Positions 17,307-26,533 are shown, counted from the first letter of the stretch. The stretch is DNA of 41,543 nucleotides from Burkholderiaceae bacterium (GCA_019745555.1 JAIESX010000014.1:1-41543); one strand, 5' to 3'. The notes: generated from the sequence alone by a model not told the origin. Translations and numbers: made by a program.

Positions 17307-18425
17307 ATGCAACGCCTGCTGCCCCCCCTGATCACGACCTTGCTGGCCCTGTGCCTGGCCAGCCCGGCCGCCGCCGAGCCCACGGCCCGCACCATCGCCC
17401 AAGGCCTGGCCCATCCCTGGGCCCTGGCCTTCCTGCCCGATGGCCACTATCTGGTCACGGAGCGTCCCGGCACCTTGCGGGTGGTGGAGCCCGGCGGGCG
17501 CATCCGCCCGCCCGTGCAGGGTGTGCCTGCGGTGCAGGCCCGCGGCCAGGGCGGTCTGCTCGATGTGGTTCTGGACCGCGATTTCGCCAGCAACCGCACG
17601 CTCTACCTCTGCTACGCCGAGCCTTCCGCCGACGGCCGTACGGCCGGCACCGCCCTGGCTCGTGCACGACTGAGCGAGGACGCCACGCGGCTGGAGGCGC
17701 TGCGCGTGCTCTTCCAGCAAAGCCCCAAGGTCAGCGGCGGCAACCACTTCGGCTGCCGTATCGCCGAAGCGCCGGATGGCACGCTCTTCCTCGCCCTGGG
17801 CGAGCGTTATGGCGAGCGCGAACAGGCCCAGACCCTGGACAACCATATCGGCAAGGTGGTGCGCATCCGCAAGGACGGCAGCGTACCGCCCGACAACCCC
17901 TTCGTGAACCGCACCGGCGCGCGGCCCGAGATCTGGAGCTACGGCCACCGCAACCCCCAGGGCCTGGCCTTCAGTCCGCGCGGCGCGCTCTGGCTGCACG
18001 AGCACGGCCCCATGGGCGGCGACGAGATCAATCTGCTGGCGGCCGGTGCCAACCACGGCTGGCCACTGGTGAGCCACGGCCGCAACTACAACTACACCTC
18101 GGTGGGCACGGGCGAGCGCACGCACCCGGGCACGGTGCCGCCGCACTACACCTGGGTGCCGTCCATCGCCCCCTCGGGCATGACCTTCGTCACCAGCGAG
18201 CGCTACGGCAAGGACTGGGTGGGCAATCTGCTCGTGGGTTCACTCAAGTACACGCGCCTGATCCGCCTGGAACTGGCACAGCCTTACGAAGGCGCGGTGC
18301 GCCGCGAAACCCGCCTGCTGCCCGACCTGGGCGAACGCGTGCGCGATGTGCGCCAGGGACCGGACGGCTACATCTACCTGCTGACCGACCACCCCGAGGG
18401 CCGGCTGCTGCGTCTGGAGCCCTGA
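17307..18425 (+). CDS. PQQ-dependent aldose sugar dehydrogenase, YliI/Asd-like, exported
   Basis: 372 aa. The start at 17307 is chosen because CCGGAG sits at good distance and a clean signal peptide follows ([23 protein letters not shown]). The mature protein is a six-bladed beta-propeller of the glucose/sorbosone dehydrogenase family: [61 protein letters not shown] (catalytic-site His-Arg region) and [14 protein letters not shown] (PQQ/Ca-binding part). Such soluble periplasmic enzymes oxidise aldoses to lactones and pass electrons to the respiratory chain. It is divergent from clpB and followed by two exported proteins. No pqq synthesis genes lie in the window. Confidence 0.93.
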   Translation: MQRLLPPLITTLLALCLASPAAAEPTARTIAQGLAHPWALAFLPDGHYLVTERPGTLRVVEPGGRIRPPVQGVPAVQARGQGGLLDVVLDRDFASNRTLYLCYAEPSADGRTAGTALARARLSEDATRLEALRVLFQQSPKVSGGNHFGCRIAEAPDGTLFLALGERYGEREQAQTLDNHIGKVVRIRKDGSVPPDNPFVNRTGARPEIWSYGHRNPQGLAFSPRGALWLHEHGPMGGDEINLLAAGANHGWPLVSHGRNYNYTSVGTGERTHPGTVPPHYTWVPSIAPSGMTFVTSERYGKDWVGNLLVGSLKYTRLIRLELAQPYEGAVRRETRLLPDLGERVRDVRQGPDGYIYLLTDHPEGRLLRLEP

Positions 18426-18493
18426 GCTCGCACGTGGCATCGGCTATGCTTGCAGCCGTCCGGGCACCGCGTGCCCGCTCTGGAAAGATGTAC

Positions 18494-18958
18494 ATGCGCT
18501 CCATCCTGCGTTCCTGCCTCGCGCTCGGCCTGGGTCTGGCGGCCCTCCCGGCGCTGGCCTCGTTCGAAATCTCCTCCTCCATCTCCGATTCCGTCTCCGA
18601 ATCGGTGGGCAGTGTCTCGGCCTCGATCCGCACCTCCAGCGAGAGCGTGTCCGGTGACACCCAGACTGCGCGGGGCCCCTACGAGGTCATGGACGTGCAG
18701 CCGGTGGCCGAGCGGCCCGGCAGCGTGCGCCTGGTGCTGCGTGCGCTGCAGGAGGGCGCGCAGGACATCGAACTCACTCTGCCGCAGCAGGCCCTGGCGC
18801 GCGGCCAGGTGGTCGTGGGCAGCGTGATCGAAGCCCAGCCGCGCGAGTTCGGCATCGCCTTCGCCGCGCGCGACGCCACGGGCTACGCCCACCCTTTCTT
18901 TCTGGTGGTGCATGACGAGCGCTACCGCGAGTTCGCCACGCAGCGCGTGACGCTCTGA
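18494..18958 (+). CDS. Exported protein with Ser-rich N-terminal segment, unknown function
   Basis: 154 aa from ATG 18494; an ATG two codons earlier directly abuts the GGAAAG ribosome site and is less likely. A signal peptide (MRSILRSCLALGLGLAALPALA) is followed by a ~40-residue Ser-rich stretch (SSSISDSVSESVGSVSAS) and then a beta-rich domain (VRLVLRALQ, IELTLPQQALARGQVVVGSV, HPFFLVVHDERYREF). No Cys follows the signal peptide, so it is not a lipoprotein. It ends 10 bases before the DUF2145 gene on the same strand and is probably co-transcribed with it. I do not recognise a named family. Confidence 0.85.
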   Translation: MRSILRSCLALGLGLAALPALASFEISSSISDSVSESVGSVSASIRTSSESVSGDTQTARGPYEVMDVQPVAERPGSVRLVLRALQEGAQDIELTLPQQALARGQVVVGSVIEAQPREFGIAFAARDATGYAHPFFLVVHDERYREFATQRVTL

Positions 18959-18968
18959 AACCTCGCCC

Positions 18969-19892
18969 ATGCGTCTGAACCCGGCCAGCGTCCTGCTGGC
19001 TTTTTTATGCCTGCTCGGACCCGCATACGCGGGTTCGCTGCGCTACTGCGACCCGCAGCGCAGCATCGGACCCGCCGGACTGGAGCGCATGATGCGCGTG
19101 GCCGATGTGGTCAAGGCCGAGCTCGAAGCCAGCGGCCAGCCCGTGGCCCTGGTGTCGCGCTCGGGCCTGGCCCTGGGCCTGCTGGGGCAGCGCTACTCGC
19201 ATGCCGGTGTGAGCCGGCGCGACCACGAAGCCTCGCCCTGGGCCGTGCGCCAGCTCTACTACGCTTGCGATGAGGCACGCCCGCGTATCTTCGACCAGGG
19301 CATGACGGGTTTCGTGATGGGCGTGCACAACGATGCCGAAGGCTATCTCTCCGTGCTGACCCTGCCGGACGAGGCCTCGCAGCTGCTGCATGCCGCGGTG
19401 CGTGATCCGCAGCGCGCCCTGGCCCTGCTGGCCGACGACTACAGCGCCAACGCCTACCCCTATGCCCTGCACTACCAGAACTGCAACCAGTGGCTCGTGG
19501 AACTGCTGGCCAGTGCCTGGGACACGGCGCCGTGCGATCGGAACCGCGCCCGCGCCCAGGTCTGGCTGCACACCCAGGGCTATGCGCCCACGGAGCTGCG
19601 GCTCTGGCGGCCGGTGCTGGCCTTCGCGCGCCTGCTGTCCTATCTGCATTTCGACGACCACCCGCCCGCGCTGCTCGAACAGGGCCGTCTGCAGCTGAGT
19701 CTGCCGCAGGGCATCGAGCAGTTCGTGCGCCGGCGCTGGCCCGAAGCACGGCGAGTCGAGGTCTGCTACACCACGACCCGTGTGGTGGTGCACCGCGGCT
19801 GGGAAGCGATTGCCGAGGGCTGTGTGCCCGGCGCGGGAGATACGGTGATCCAGCTCGCGCCCGAGCCGGTGGCGGACAGCAGCCCCTGGTGA
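18969..19892 (+). CDS. DUF2145-family exported protein
   Basis: 307 aa with signal peptide MRLNPASVLLAFLCLLGPAYA. The mature part has the DUF2145 hallmarks: YCDPQRSIGPAGLERMMRVAD, the RYSHAGV motif, and HYQNCNQWLVELLA. The separated His and Cys/Asn-Cys-Asn positions resemble the catalytic pair of NlpC/P60-like thiol peptidases and acyltransferases, so an enzymatic role in the periplasm is possible, but this is inference. Its pairing with the small Ser-rich exported protein suggests the two work together. It ends 10 bases from the convergent moaE gene. No promoter of its own is visible. Confidence 0.88.
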   Translation: MRLNPASVLLAFLCLLGPAYAGSLRYCDPQRSIGPAGLERMMRVADVVKAELEASGQPVALVSRSGLALGLLGQRYSHAGVSRRDHEASPWAVRQLYYACDEARPRIFDQGMTGFVMGVHNDAEGYLSVLTLPDEASQLLHAAVRDPQRALALLADDYSANAYPYALHYQNCNQWLVELLASAWDTAPCDRNRARAQVWLHTQGYAPTELRLWRPVLAFARLLSYLHFDDHPPALLEQGRLQLSLPQGIEQFVRRRWPEARRVEVCYTTTRVVVHRGWEAIAEGCVPGAGDTVIQLAPEPVADSSPW

Positions 19893-19902
19893 GCCGGCAG
19901 GC

Positions 19903-20376
19903 TCAGGCGTTGCGCGCGGTAATACCCCAGCGCGCCAGGGCGGCGTCGTCGCTGACGCGGGCGTCGACCCAGCGCGCGCCCTCGGGCGTCTGTTCCTTCT
20001 TCCAGAAGGGCGCCTGGGTCTTGAGGTAGTCCATGAGGAATTCGCAGGCCTGGAAGCTCTCGCCGCGATGCGCCGAGGTGACCACGACGAGCACGATCTG
20101 GTCAAGCGGCTGCAGCGGGCCCACGCGATGGATCACGCGGGCGCCGTAGATGTCGAAGCGCCGGAAGGCCTCATCGATCATCTGCTCGATGGACTGCTCG
20201 GTCATGCCGGGGTAGTGCTCGAGCTCCATGGCGCTGACCGACTGGCCGTCGTTGCGGTCGCGCACGGTGCCGATAAAGGAACAGACCGCGCCCACACGCT
20301 TGTCCTGCGCGCGCAGGGCCGCCATCTCGGCGGCGACGTCGAAGTCCTGAGTCTGGATCGTGACGCGCGCAGTCAT
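19903..20376 (-). CDS. moaE: Molybdopterin synthase catalytic subunit MoaE
   Basis: 157 aa, normal for MoaE. Motifs: GAVCSFIGTVRDRNDGQSV, MELEHYPGMTEQSI, RVIHRVGPLQPLDQIVLVVV, SAHRGESFQACEFLMDYLK and the active-site Lys stretch FWKKEQTPEG. With the MoaD thiocarboxylate it converts cyclic pyranopterin monophosphate (cPMP) to molybdopterin in the cytosol. It is the last gene of the minus-strand run that starts at alaT, four bases after moaD. moaA and moaC are not in the window. Confidence 0.97.
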   Translation of the reverse strand: MTARVTIQTQDFDVAAEMAALRAQDKRVGAVCSFIGTVRDRNDGQSVSAMELEHYPGMTEQSIEQMIDEAFRRFDIYGARVIHRVGPLQPLDQIVLVVVTSAHRGESFQACEFLMDYLKTQAPFWKKEQTPEGARWVDARVSDDAALARWGITARNA

Positions 20377-20380
20377 GGCT

Positions 20381-20632
20381 TCAGCCTCCGGTCACGGGCG
20401 GGAAGAAGGCGACCTCGCAGCCCTCGCTGAGCGCCGCATCCTCGGCGCTCATGGTCTGGTTCAGGGCCACGCGCACGGCGCGGCCCCGCGCGAGAGCCTG
20501 GGCATGCGCGCCGCCGCGTGCGATGAGCTCGTCGCGCAGCGCGCCCAGAGTGGACGCGGCCGTCTGCCAGGGTTCGCTGCCCGTACCCACGGCCTCACGG
20601 ATGGAGGCGAAATACTTGATCTGGACCTTCAT
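20381..20632 (-). CDS. moaD: Molybdopterin synthase sulfur carrier subunit MoaD
   Basis: 83 aa, beta-grasp ubiquitin-like fold. It begins MKVQIKYFASIREAVGTG and ends EVAFFPPVTGG, with the required C-terminal Gly-Gly that is adenylated and thiocarboxylated by MoeB. ALNQTMSAEDAALSEGCEVA is the conserved segment before the tail. The start codon overlaps the moeA stop by ATGA, so it is translationally coupled to moeA, and moaE follows four bases later. Confidence 0.97.
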   Translation of the reverse strand: MKVQIKYFASIREAVGTGSEPWQTAASTLGALRDELIARGGAHAQALARGRAVRVALNQTMSAEDAALSEGCEVAFFPPVTGG

Positions 20633-21876
20633 GCCATCAATTCTGCAAAAACCAGAAACTGCACCATGTCACCATGGTCTATGGTGCCGCCGGCCGGGTT
20701 GTCCACCAAGCCGTCGCCCCAGACCGTGGAGGTCAGCACGCCCGAGCTCTGGTTGGGATAGAGGTCCAGCCCGCCAGCCGCATTGCGGCGCGCCCGCAGG
20801 AACTCGCGGCGCTTGTCGCCACGCTTGATCTCGAAGTGCGCGGGCAAGGCCATGCGCACGGGCTCCACGTTCGTCGCGCCCTGCAGCCGCAGCAGGAAGG
20901 GTCGCACCAGCAACATGAAAGTCACGTAGCTGGAGACCGGGTTGCCCGGCAGACCGGCGAAGTGGCAGGCATCCTGCGGGCTGCTGCGGTAGAGCTTGCC
21001 GTAGGCAAAGGGCTTGCCCGGTTTCATCGAGATCTGCCAGAGGTCGAGCTCGCCGAGCTTCTGCACCGAAGGCTTGATATGGTCTTCCTCGCCCACCGAG
21101 ACGCCGCCGCTCGTGAGCACAAGGTCGTGTCCTTTTGCAGTCTCCCGCAGTGCGGTCAGCGTGGCTTCGCGTTGGTCCGGCACGATGCCGCAGTCCGTCA
21201 CCTCGCAGCCCAGGCGCTGCAGCAGCGCGCGCAGGAAATAGCGATTGGAGTTGTAGATGGCGCCCGGGGGCATCTGCTCGGGTGGCAGCTCGCCGGGCAT
21301 GACCAGCTCGTCACCGGTGGAAAACATCGCCACACGCGGGCGGCGCGTGACCGTGAGCCTGGCCATACCGATGCCCGCGGCCAGGCCCAGGGCAGCCGGC
21401 GTGAGGCGTTGGCCACGCGCCAGCACCACGGCGCCACGGGTCACGTCCTCGCCCGCGCGGCGGATCCATTGACCTGCAGTTGGCACCACATTCACGCGCA
21501 CGCTGCCCTCGCCCACGGGCTCGCAGTCCTCCTGCATGACGATGGTGTCGGCGCCCGCGGGCACGGGGGCACCCGTGAAGATGCGCGCCGCCTCGCCGGG
21601 CCTGAGCGGCTGACCGTGATGGCCGGCGGGGATGCGCTGGGTCACGGGCAGCACCACGCCGGGCGCCGGCACGTCGTTGCAGCGCAACGCATAGCCGTCC
21701 ATGGAGCTGTTGTCCTGCGGCGGCACATGCAGGGCCGAGACCAGGTCCTGCGCCAGCACACGGCCATCGGCGTCGAAGGTGTCAACCTCGTCCGTACCCG
21801 TCAGCGGTTGCGCCTGAGCCAGCAGTTCGGCCAGGGCCTGGTCGAGCGACTTCAGGGGCGCGCGCGGTGCGTTCAT
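20629..21876 (-). CDS. moeA: Molybdopterin molybdotransferase MoeA
   Basis: 415 aa. MoeA layout: domain with PPQDNSSMDGYALR, FTGAPVPAGADTIVMQEDC, the MoCF/GEPHN-type domain with STGDELV, IYNSNRYFL and LTSGGVSVGEEDH, then GLPGNPVSSYVTFMLL, and a small beta-barrel C-terminal domain. The enzyme inserts molybdate into adenylated molybdopterin. It overlaps mobB upstream and moaD downstream by four bases each, so the three form a coupled translation unit. Full length, no missing key motif. Confidence 0.97.
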   Translation of the reverse strand: MNAPRAPLKSLDQALAELLAQAQPLTGTDEVDTFDADGRVLAQDLVSALHVPPQDNSSMDGYALRCNDVPAPGVVLPVTQRIPAGHHGQPLRPGEAARIFTGAPVPAGADTIVMQEDCEPVGEGSVRVNVVPTAGQWIRRAGEDVTRGAVVLARGQRLTPAALGLAAGIGMARLTVTRRPRVAMFSTGDELVMPGELPPEQMPPGAIYNSNRYFLRALLQRLGCEVTDCGIVPDQREATLTALRETAKGHDLVLTSGGVSVGEEDHIKPSVQKLGELDLWQISMKPGKPFAYGKLYRSSPQDACHFAGLPGNPVSSYVTFMLLVRPFLLRLQGATNVEPVRMALPAHFEIKRGDKRREFLRARRNAAGGLDLYPNQSSGVLTSTVWGDGLVDNPAGGTIDHGDMVQFLVFAELMA

Positions 21877-22409
21877 AGGACGTAGAGCTCGGGGTTGTAG
21901 TCGAAGCGCTCACCGTGTGCCACGAGCCAGCCGGCCACGGCATCCGGATCGTTGAGGTCCAGCACGTCCAGGCCCGTGGGCACGGGCAGACGCGACGCGT
22001 CGTCGGTGGCCACGGCAGCGATGAAATCGTCCTCCGGGTAACGCACGGGCTTGCCGTTCTCGGCCCGCCAGACCTCGATCTTGAGCAGGTCGCTGCTCTT
22101 GAAGCCTTCGACGAGCACCCAGTCCACGCCGTCGTAGAGCTCTGCGATCAGGTGGTGCACCTTGGGCTCGTGCTCGCGCTCGTATTCGCGCATCAGGGCC
22201 ATGCGGCGGTTGGAGGCGATCACCACCTCGAAGGCCCCGGCCTCGCGATGGCGATGGCTGTCCTTGCCCGGGTGGTCGACGTCGAACTTGTGATGGGCGT
22301 GCTTGACCACCGAGACGCGCAGGCCACGCAGCTTGAGCGCGGGGATGAGCTGCTCGACCAGCGTGGTCTTGCCCGACCCCGAATACCCCGCAAATCCCAC
22401 GACCTTCAT
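21873..22409 (-). CDS. mobB: Molybdopterin-guanine dinucleotide biosynthesis protein MobB
   Basis: 178 aa P-loop GTPase. Walker A GYSGSGKTTLVEQLIP at residues ~7-22, then VSVVKHAHHKFDVDHPGKDSHR, which is the MobB signature, and LVEGFKSSDLLKIEVWR. MobB assists MobA in attaching GMP to the molybdenum cofactor. The C-terminal part (VLDLNDPDAVAGWL) is typical. It starts 57 bases after the thrC stop and overlaps moeA by ATGA. No mobA lies in the window. Confidence 0.96.
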   Translation of the reverse strand: MKVVGFAGYSGSGKTTLVEQLIPALKLRGLRVSVVKHAHHKFDVDHPGKDSHRHREAGAFEVVIASNRRMALMREYEREHEPKVHHLIAELYDGVDWVLVEGFKSSDLLKIEVWRAENGKPVRYPEDDFIAAVATDDASRLPVPTGLDVLDLNDPDAVAGWLVAHGERFDYNPELYVL

Positions 22410-22466
22410 GTCTGCATCACTCCAATGCGATTGTTGCGAGTCATCTGCCGGAACGTACCGGGCGCG

Positions 22467-23882
22467 TCAGGCGCAGTGCCGGGCGATGTAGTCCTTGACC
22501 ACCTGCACGTCGGCGGGAACCACCGTGACGCGCTTGGGCAGGTCTTCGATGCCGATGAACTTGGCCGGGCGCTCAGGCTCACGGCCCAGGGCCTCGACGA
22601 TGGTGGCCGCGAACTTGATCGGCAAGGCTGTCTCCAGCACGATCATCGGCACGCCCGCGCTAAGATGCTCGCGTGCGACCTTGACGCCGTCGGCCGTGTG
22701 CGTGTCGATCATCACCCCGAAGCGCGCGTGGGTGTCGCGGATGGTCGCGAGGCGGTTGGCATGCGTGCTCTTGCCGCTGACAAAGCCGTATTTCGCACGC
22801 GCCTGTGCAAAGGCCGGATCGGCACCGAGGTCGAAACGCCCCATCCTGCCCAGCTGCTCGCCGAACAGGGCACGGACCTTGGCACCATCGCGCCCCAGCA
22901 GGTCGAACACGAAGCGCTCGAAGTTGCTGGCCTTGGAGATGTCCATGGACGGGCTGGAGGTCTCGTGCGTGTCGGCACTGCTGCGCACGCGGTAGACGCC
23001 AGTGCGGAAGAACTCGTCGAGCACATCATTCTCGTTGGTGGCCACCACCAGCTTGTCGACCGGCAGGCCCATCATGCGCGCCACGTGGCCGGCACAGACG
23101 TTGCCGAAGTTGCCCGACGGCACGGTGAAGCTCACCCGCTGGGCATTGCTCGTCGTCGCCTGGAAGTAGCCCGCGAAGTAGTACACCACCTGGGCCACGA
23201 GACGGGCCCAGTTGATCGAATTCACCGTCCCGATCTTGTACCGGCGCTTGAAGTCCAGGTCATTGGAGACGGCCTTGACGATGTCCTGGCAGTCGTCGAA
23301 CACGCCCTGCACCGCCAGGTTGTGGATGTTGGCGTCCTGCAGGCTGAACATCTGCGCCTGCTGGAAGGGACTCATGCGGCCGTGCGGGCTGGTCATGAAG
23401 ACGCGCACGCCCTGCTTGCCGCGCATGGCGTACTCGGCGGCGCTGCCCGTGTCGCCGCTGGTGGCGCCCAGGATGTTGAGTTCCTCGCCGCGGCGACCCA
23501 GCTCGTACTCGAACAGGTTGCCCAGCAGCTGCATGGCCATGTCCTTGAAGGCCAGCGTGGGGCCATTGGACAGGGCCTCGAGGTAGAAGCCGTCTTCCAG
23601 CTTCTTGAGCGGCACGATGGCCTTGGTGCCGAACACCGCTTCGGTGTAGGTCTTGCGGCAGATGGCGCGCAGATCGTCGGCGGGGATGTCGTCGATATAG
23701 AGCGAGAGGATCTCGAAGGCCAGGTCCGCATAGGACAGGCCGCGCCACTTGGTCAGTGTGGCGTCGTCGACCTTCGGGTAGCTCTCGGGCAGGTAGAGGC
23801 CGCCATCGGGCGCCAGGCCCTCGAGCAGGATCTCGCAGAAGCGCTTGCGTTCCGGTGCGCCCCGGGTGCTGAGGTAGTTCAT
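22467..23882 (-). CDS. thrC: Threonine synthase
   Basis: 471 aa, the longer bacterial form of the PLP fold-II enzyme. It begins MNYLSTRG. PLP-binding Lys in GPTLAFKDMAMQLLG; phosphate loop GATSGDTGSAAEY; VPSGNFGNVCAGH; and FVSGKSTHANRL in the C-terminal part. It converts O-phosphohomoserine to threonine. The ATG overlaps the stop of hom by four bases. thrB is not next to it, as is usual in this group. Cytosolic. Confidence 0.97.
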   Translation of the reverse strand: MNYLSTRGAPERKRFCEILLEGLAPDGGLYLPESYPKVDDATLTKWRGLSYADLAFEILSLYIDDIPADDLRAICRKTYTEAVFGTKAIVPLKKLEDGFYLEALSNGPTLAFKDMAMQLLGNLFEYELGRRGEELNILGATSGDTGSAAEYAMRGKQGVRVFMTSPHGRMSPFQQAQMFSLQDANIHNLAVQGVFDDCQDIVKAVSNDLDFKRRYKIGTVNSINWARLVAQVVYYFAGYFQATTSNAQRVSFTVPSGNFGNVCAGHVARMMGLPVDKLVVATNENDVLDEFFRTGVYRVRSSADTHETSSPSMDISKASNFERFVFDLLGRDGAKVRALFGEQLGRMGRFDLGADPAFAQARAKYGFVSGKSTHANRLATIRDTHARFGVMIDTHTADGVKVAREHLSAGVPMIVLETALPIKFAATIVEALGREPERPAKFIGIEDLPKRVTVVPADVQVVKDYIARHCA

Positions 23883-25204
23883 CCGGCCAGCTCTTCCTTG
23901 CGGATGCGCACGATGGGTGCGAGTACCGTGGGCAGTGCCTGCAGCTGGGCCATGGCGCCATTGAGCGTGCCCTCGCGCGCGTCGTGCGTGAGGATGATCA
24001 CATCGGTCTGCTGCGAGCCCTCGCCACCGACTTCGTCGGCCTCACGCTGCAGCACGGCGTCGATGCTGATGCCGGCGCCGGCCAGGATGCCGGTGACCTG
24101 GGCCAGCACGCCGGCCTGGTCGGCCACGCGCAGGCGCAGGTAGTAACTGGTGACCACCTCCTCGATGGGCAGCACGGGCAGGCTGCTCAGCGCGTTGGGC
24201 TGGAAAGCCAGGTGCGGCACACGGTTGAGCGGATCAGCGGTGTGCAGACGGGCGATGTCCACCAGGTCCGCCACCACGGCGCTGGCCGTGGGCTCGGAAC
24301 CCGCGCCCTTGCCGTAGTAGAGCGTGGTGCCCACAGCGTCGCCGTTGACCACCACCGCGTTCATGGCGCCTTCCACATTGGCCAGCAGGCGCTTGCTGGG
24401 CACCAGGCTGGGGTGCACGCGCAGCTCGATGCCCTTGGCCGTGCGCTTGGTGATGCCCAGCAGCTTGATGCGGTAGCCCAGTTGCTCGGCGTACTTGATG
24501 TCGGCCGCGCCCAGCCTGGTGATGCCCTCGACATAGGCCTTGTCGAACTGCACCGGGATGCCGAAAGCGATGGCCGACAGGATGGTGGCCTTGTGACCGG
24601 CGTCCACCCCCTCGATATCGAAGGTCGGATCGGCCTCGGCGTAGCCCAGGCGTTGCGCCTCCTTGAGCACGACGTCGAAGTCCAGGCCCTTGTCGCGCAT
24701 CTCGGAGAGGATGAAGTTGGTGGTGCCGTTGATGATGCCGGCGATCCACTGGATGCGGTTGGCCGTCAGGCCCTCACGCAGGGCCTTGATGATGGGAATG
24801 CCGCCGGCCACGGCCGCCTCGAAGGCCACCATCACGCCCTTGGCCGAGGCCGCGGCGAAGATCTCGGTGCCATGCACGGCCAGCAGGGCCTTGTTGGCCG
24901 TGACCACATGCTTGCCGGCGGCAATCGCCTCCAGCACCAGCTGCTTGGCAATCCCATAGCCGCCGATGAGCTCGACCACGATGTCGATCTCGGGGTTGGC
25001 GATCACGGCGCGCGCGTCGTTCACCACCTTCACGCCGGGCCCCACGATGGACTGGGCGCGCGCGACGTCGAGATCGGCCACCATGGTGATCTCGATGCCG
25101 CGGCCGGCGCGGCGCTGGATCTCCTCCTGGTTGCGCTGGAGCACATTGAAGGTGCCCGAGCCGACGGTGCCGATGCCCAACAGGCCTACTTGGATAGCTT
25201 TCAT
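23879..25204 (-). CDS. hom: Homoserine dehydrogenase
   Basis: 441 aa. The N-terminal Rossmann fold begins VGLLGIGTVGSGTF; VVTANKALLAVHG and AAVAGGIPIIKALREG carry the family motifs; GIINGTTNFIL and YAEADPTFDIEGVDAGHKATIL contain the catalytic Asp/Lys region. A C-terminal ACT domain (YYLRLRVADQAGVLAQVTGILAG, split by the following helix) suggests feedback control by threonine. It catalyses the NAD(P)H-dependent reduction of aspartate semialdehyde. It lies 40 bases after alaT and overlaps thrC by ATGA. Confidence 0.97.
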   Translation of the reverse strand: MKAIQVGLLGIGTVGSGTFNVLQRNQEEIQRRAGRGIEITMVADLDVARAQSIVGPGVKVVNDARAVIANPEIDIVVELIGGYGIAKQLVLEAIAAGKHVVTANKALLAVHGTEIFAAASAKGVMVAFEAAVAGGIPIIKALREGLTANRIQWIAGIINGTTNFILSEMRDKGLDFDVVLKEAQRLGYAEADPTFDIEGVDAGHKATILSAIAFGIPVQFDKAYVEGITRLGAADIKYAEQLGYRIKLLGITKRTAKGIELRVHPSLVPSKRLLANVEGAMNAVVVNGDAVGTTLYYGKGAGSEPTASAVVADLVDIARLHTADPLNRVPHLAFQPNALSSLPVLPIEEVVTSYYLRLRVADQAGVLAQVTGILAGAGISIDAVLQREADEVGGEGSQQTDVIILTHDAREGTLNGAMAQLQALPTVLAPIVRIRKEELAG

Positions 25205-25244
25205 CTTTACTCTGTCCGGGGCCTCGTGGGCCCCTGTTCAAACA

Positions 25245-26474
25245 TCAGGCGCGCGCGTGGCGCTTGCGATAACTCTCGAGGAACTTGGCGATGCGCCCGA
25301 TGGCATCGCGCAGATCGTCCTCATGCGGCAGGAACACGACCCGGAAATGCTGGTTGTCCGGGTAGTTGAAGCCCGAGCCCTGCACCAGCAGCACGCGGGT
25401 CTCCTCCAGCAGCTCCAGGATGAACTGCTTGTCGTCCTCGATGGGATAGACCTTGGGGTCGAGTCGCGGGAACATGTAGAGCGCCGCCTGCGGCTTGACG
25501 CAGCTCACGCCAGGAATCGCCGTGAGCAGCTCGTAGGCAATGTCGCGCTGGCGGCGCAGTCGGCCGCCTTCGGCCACCAGATCGTTGATGGTCTGGTAAC
25601 CGCCCAGCGCGGTCTGGATGGCGGACTGCCCCGGCACATTGGCGCACAGGCGCATCGAGGACAGCATGTTCAGGCCTTCGATGTAGTCCTTGGCCTGCTT
25701 CTTGTCGCCCGAAACCACGAGCCAGCCTGCGCGGTAGCCGCAGGAGCGGTAGCTCTTGGACAGCGAGTTGAAGGTCAGCGTGAGCACATCGTTCGACAGG
25801 CTGGCCAGGGCGGTGTGCCTGACACCGTCGTAAAGCACCTTGTCATAGACCTCGTCGGCCATGATGACCAGGTTGTGCTCACGCGCGATCTCGATGATGC
25901 CCTTGAGCAGCTCGTCCGAGTACAAGGCGCCGGTCGGGTTGTTCGGGTTGATGACCACGATGCCCTTGGTGCGCGGCGTGATCTTGCTACGGATGTCCGC
26001 CAGATCGGGCATCCAGCCGTTGGCCTCGTCGCACAGGTAGTGCACGGGCGTGCCGCCCGAGAGGCTGACCGCGGCCGTCCACAGCGGGTAGTCCGGTGCG
26101 GGCAGCAGCATCTCGTCACCATCGTTGAGCAGGCCGTTGGTGGCCATGACGATGAGCTCGCTGGCGCCGTTGCCCAGATAGATGTCATCGATCGAGACGC
26201 CCTTGATGCCCTGCTCCTGGGTGTACTGCATCACGGCCTTGCGCGCGACGAAGATGCCCTTGCTGTCCGAGTACGCGGCTGCGTTGGGCAGGTTGCGGAT
26301 CATGTCCTGGCGGATTTCCTCGGGCGCATCGAAGCCGAACACCGCCAGGTTGCCGATGTTGAGCTTGATGATGCTGTGGCCCTCTTCCTCCATCTGCTTG
26401 GCGCGCTCCATGATGGGGCCGCGGATGTCGTAGCAGACGTTGGCCAGCTTGTCCGATTTGCGTATGGTCTTCAA
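25245..26474 (-). CDS. alaT: AlaT-type PLP aminotransferase (glutamate-pyruvate aminotransferase)
   Basis: 409 aa from a TTG start at 26474, directly after GGAGGGACT. No in-frame ATG lies nearby, and the upstream ATG at 26549 lies in the divergent promoter. The body matches E. coli AlaT throughout: SDKLANVCYDIRGPI, GNGASELIVMATNGLLN, PAPDYPLWTAAVSLSGGTPVH, INPNNPTGALYSDEL, DEVYDKVLYDG and the PLP-Lys region FNSLSKSYRSCGYRAGW. It transfers amino groups between alanine/pyruvate and glutamate/2-oxoglutarate. It is the first gene of the hom-thrC-mobB-moeA-moaD-moaE run and divergent from the Mth938-domain gene. Confidence 0.93.
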   Translation of the reverse strand: MKTIRKSDKLANVCYDIRGPIMERAKQMEEEGHSIIKLNIGNLAVFGFDAPEEIRQDMIRNLPNAAAYSDSKGIFVARKAVMQYTQEQGIKGVSIDDIYLGNGASELIVMATNGLLNDGDEMLLPAPDYPLWTAAVSLSGGTPVHYLCDEANGWMPDLADIRSKITPRTKGIVVINPNNPTGALYSDELLKGIIEIAREHNLVIMADEVYDKVLYDGVRHTALASLSNDVLTLTFNSLSKSYRSCGYRAGWLVVSGDKKQAKDYIEGLNMLSSMRLCANVPGQSAIQTALGGYQTINDLVAEGGRLRRQRDIAYELLTAIPGVSCVKPQAALYMFPRLDPKVYPIEDDKQFILELLEETRVLLVQGSGFNYPDNQHFRVVFLPHEDDLRDAIGRIAKFLESYRKRHARA

Positions 26475-26533
26475 AGTCCCTCCGGGGTGCGCAGGATGGC
26501 GCACAGACACCGCCCTATAGGCGAGGCGAAACC

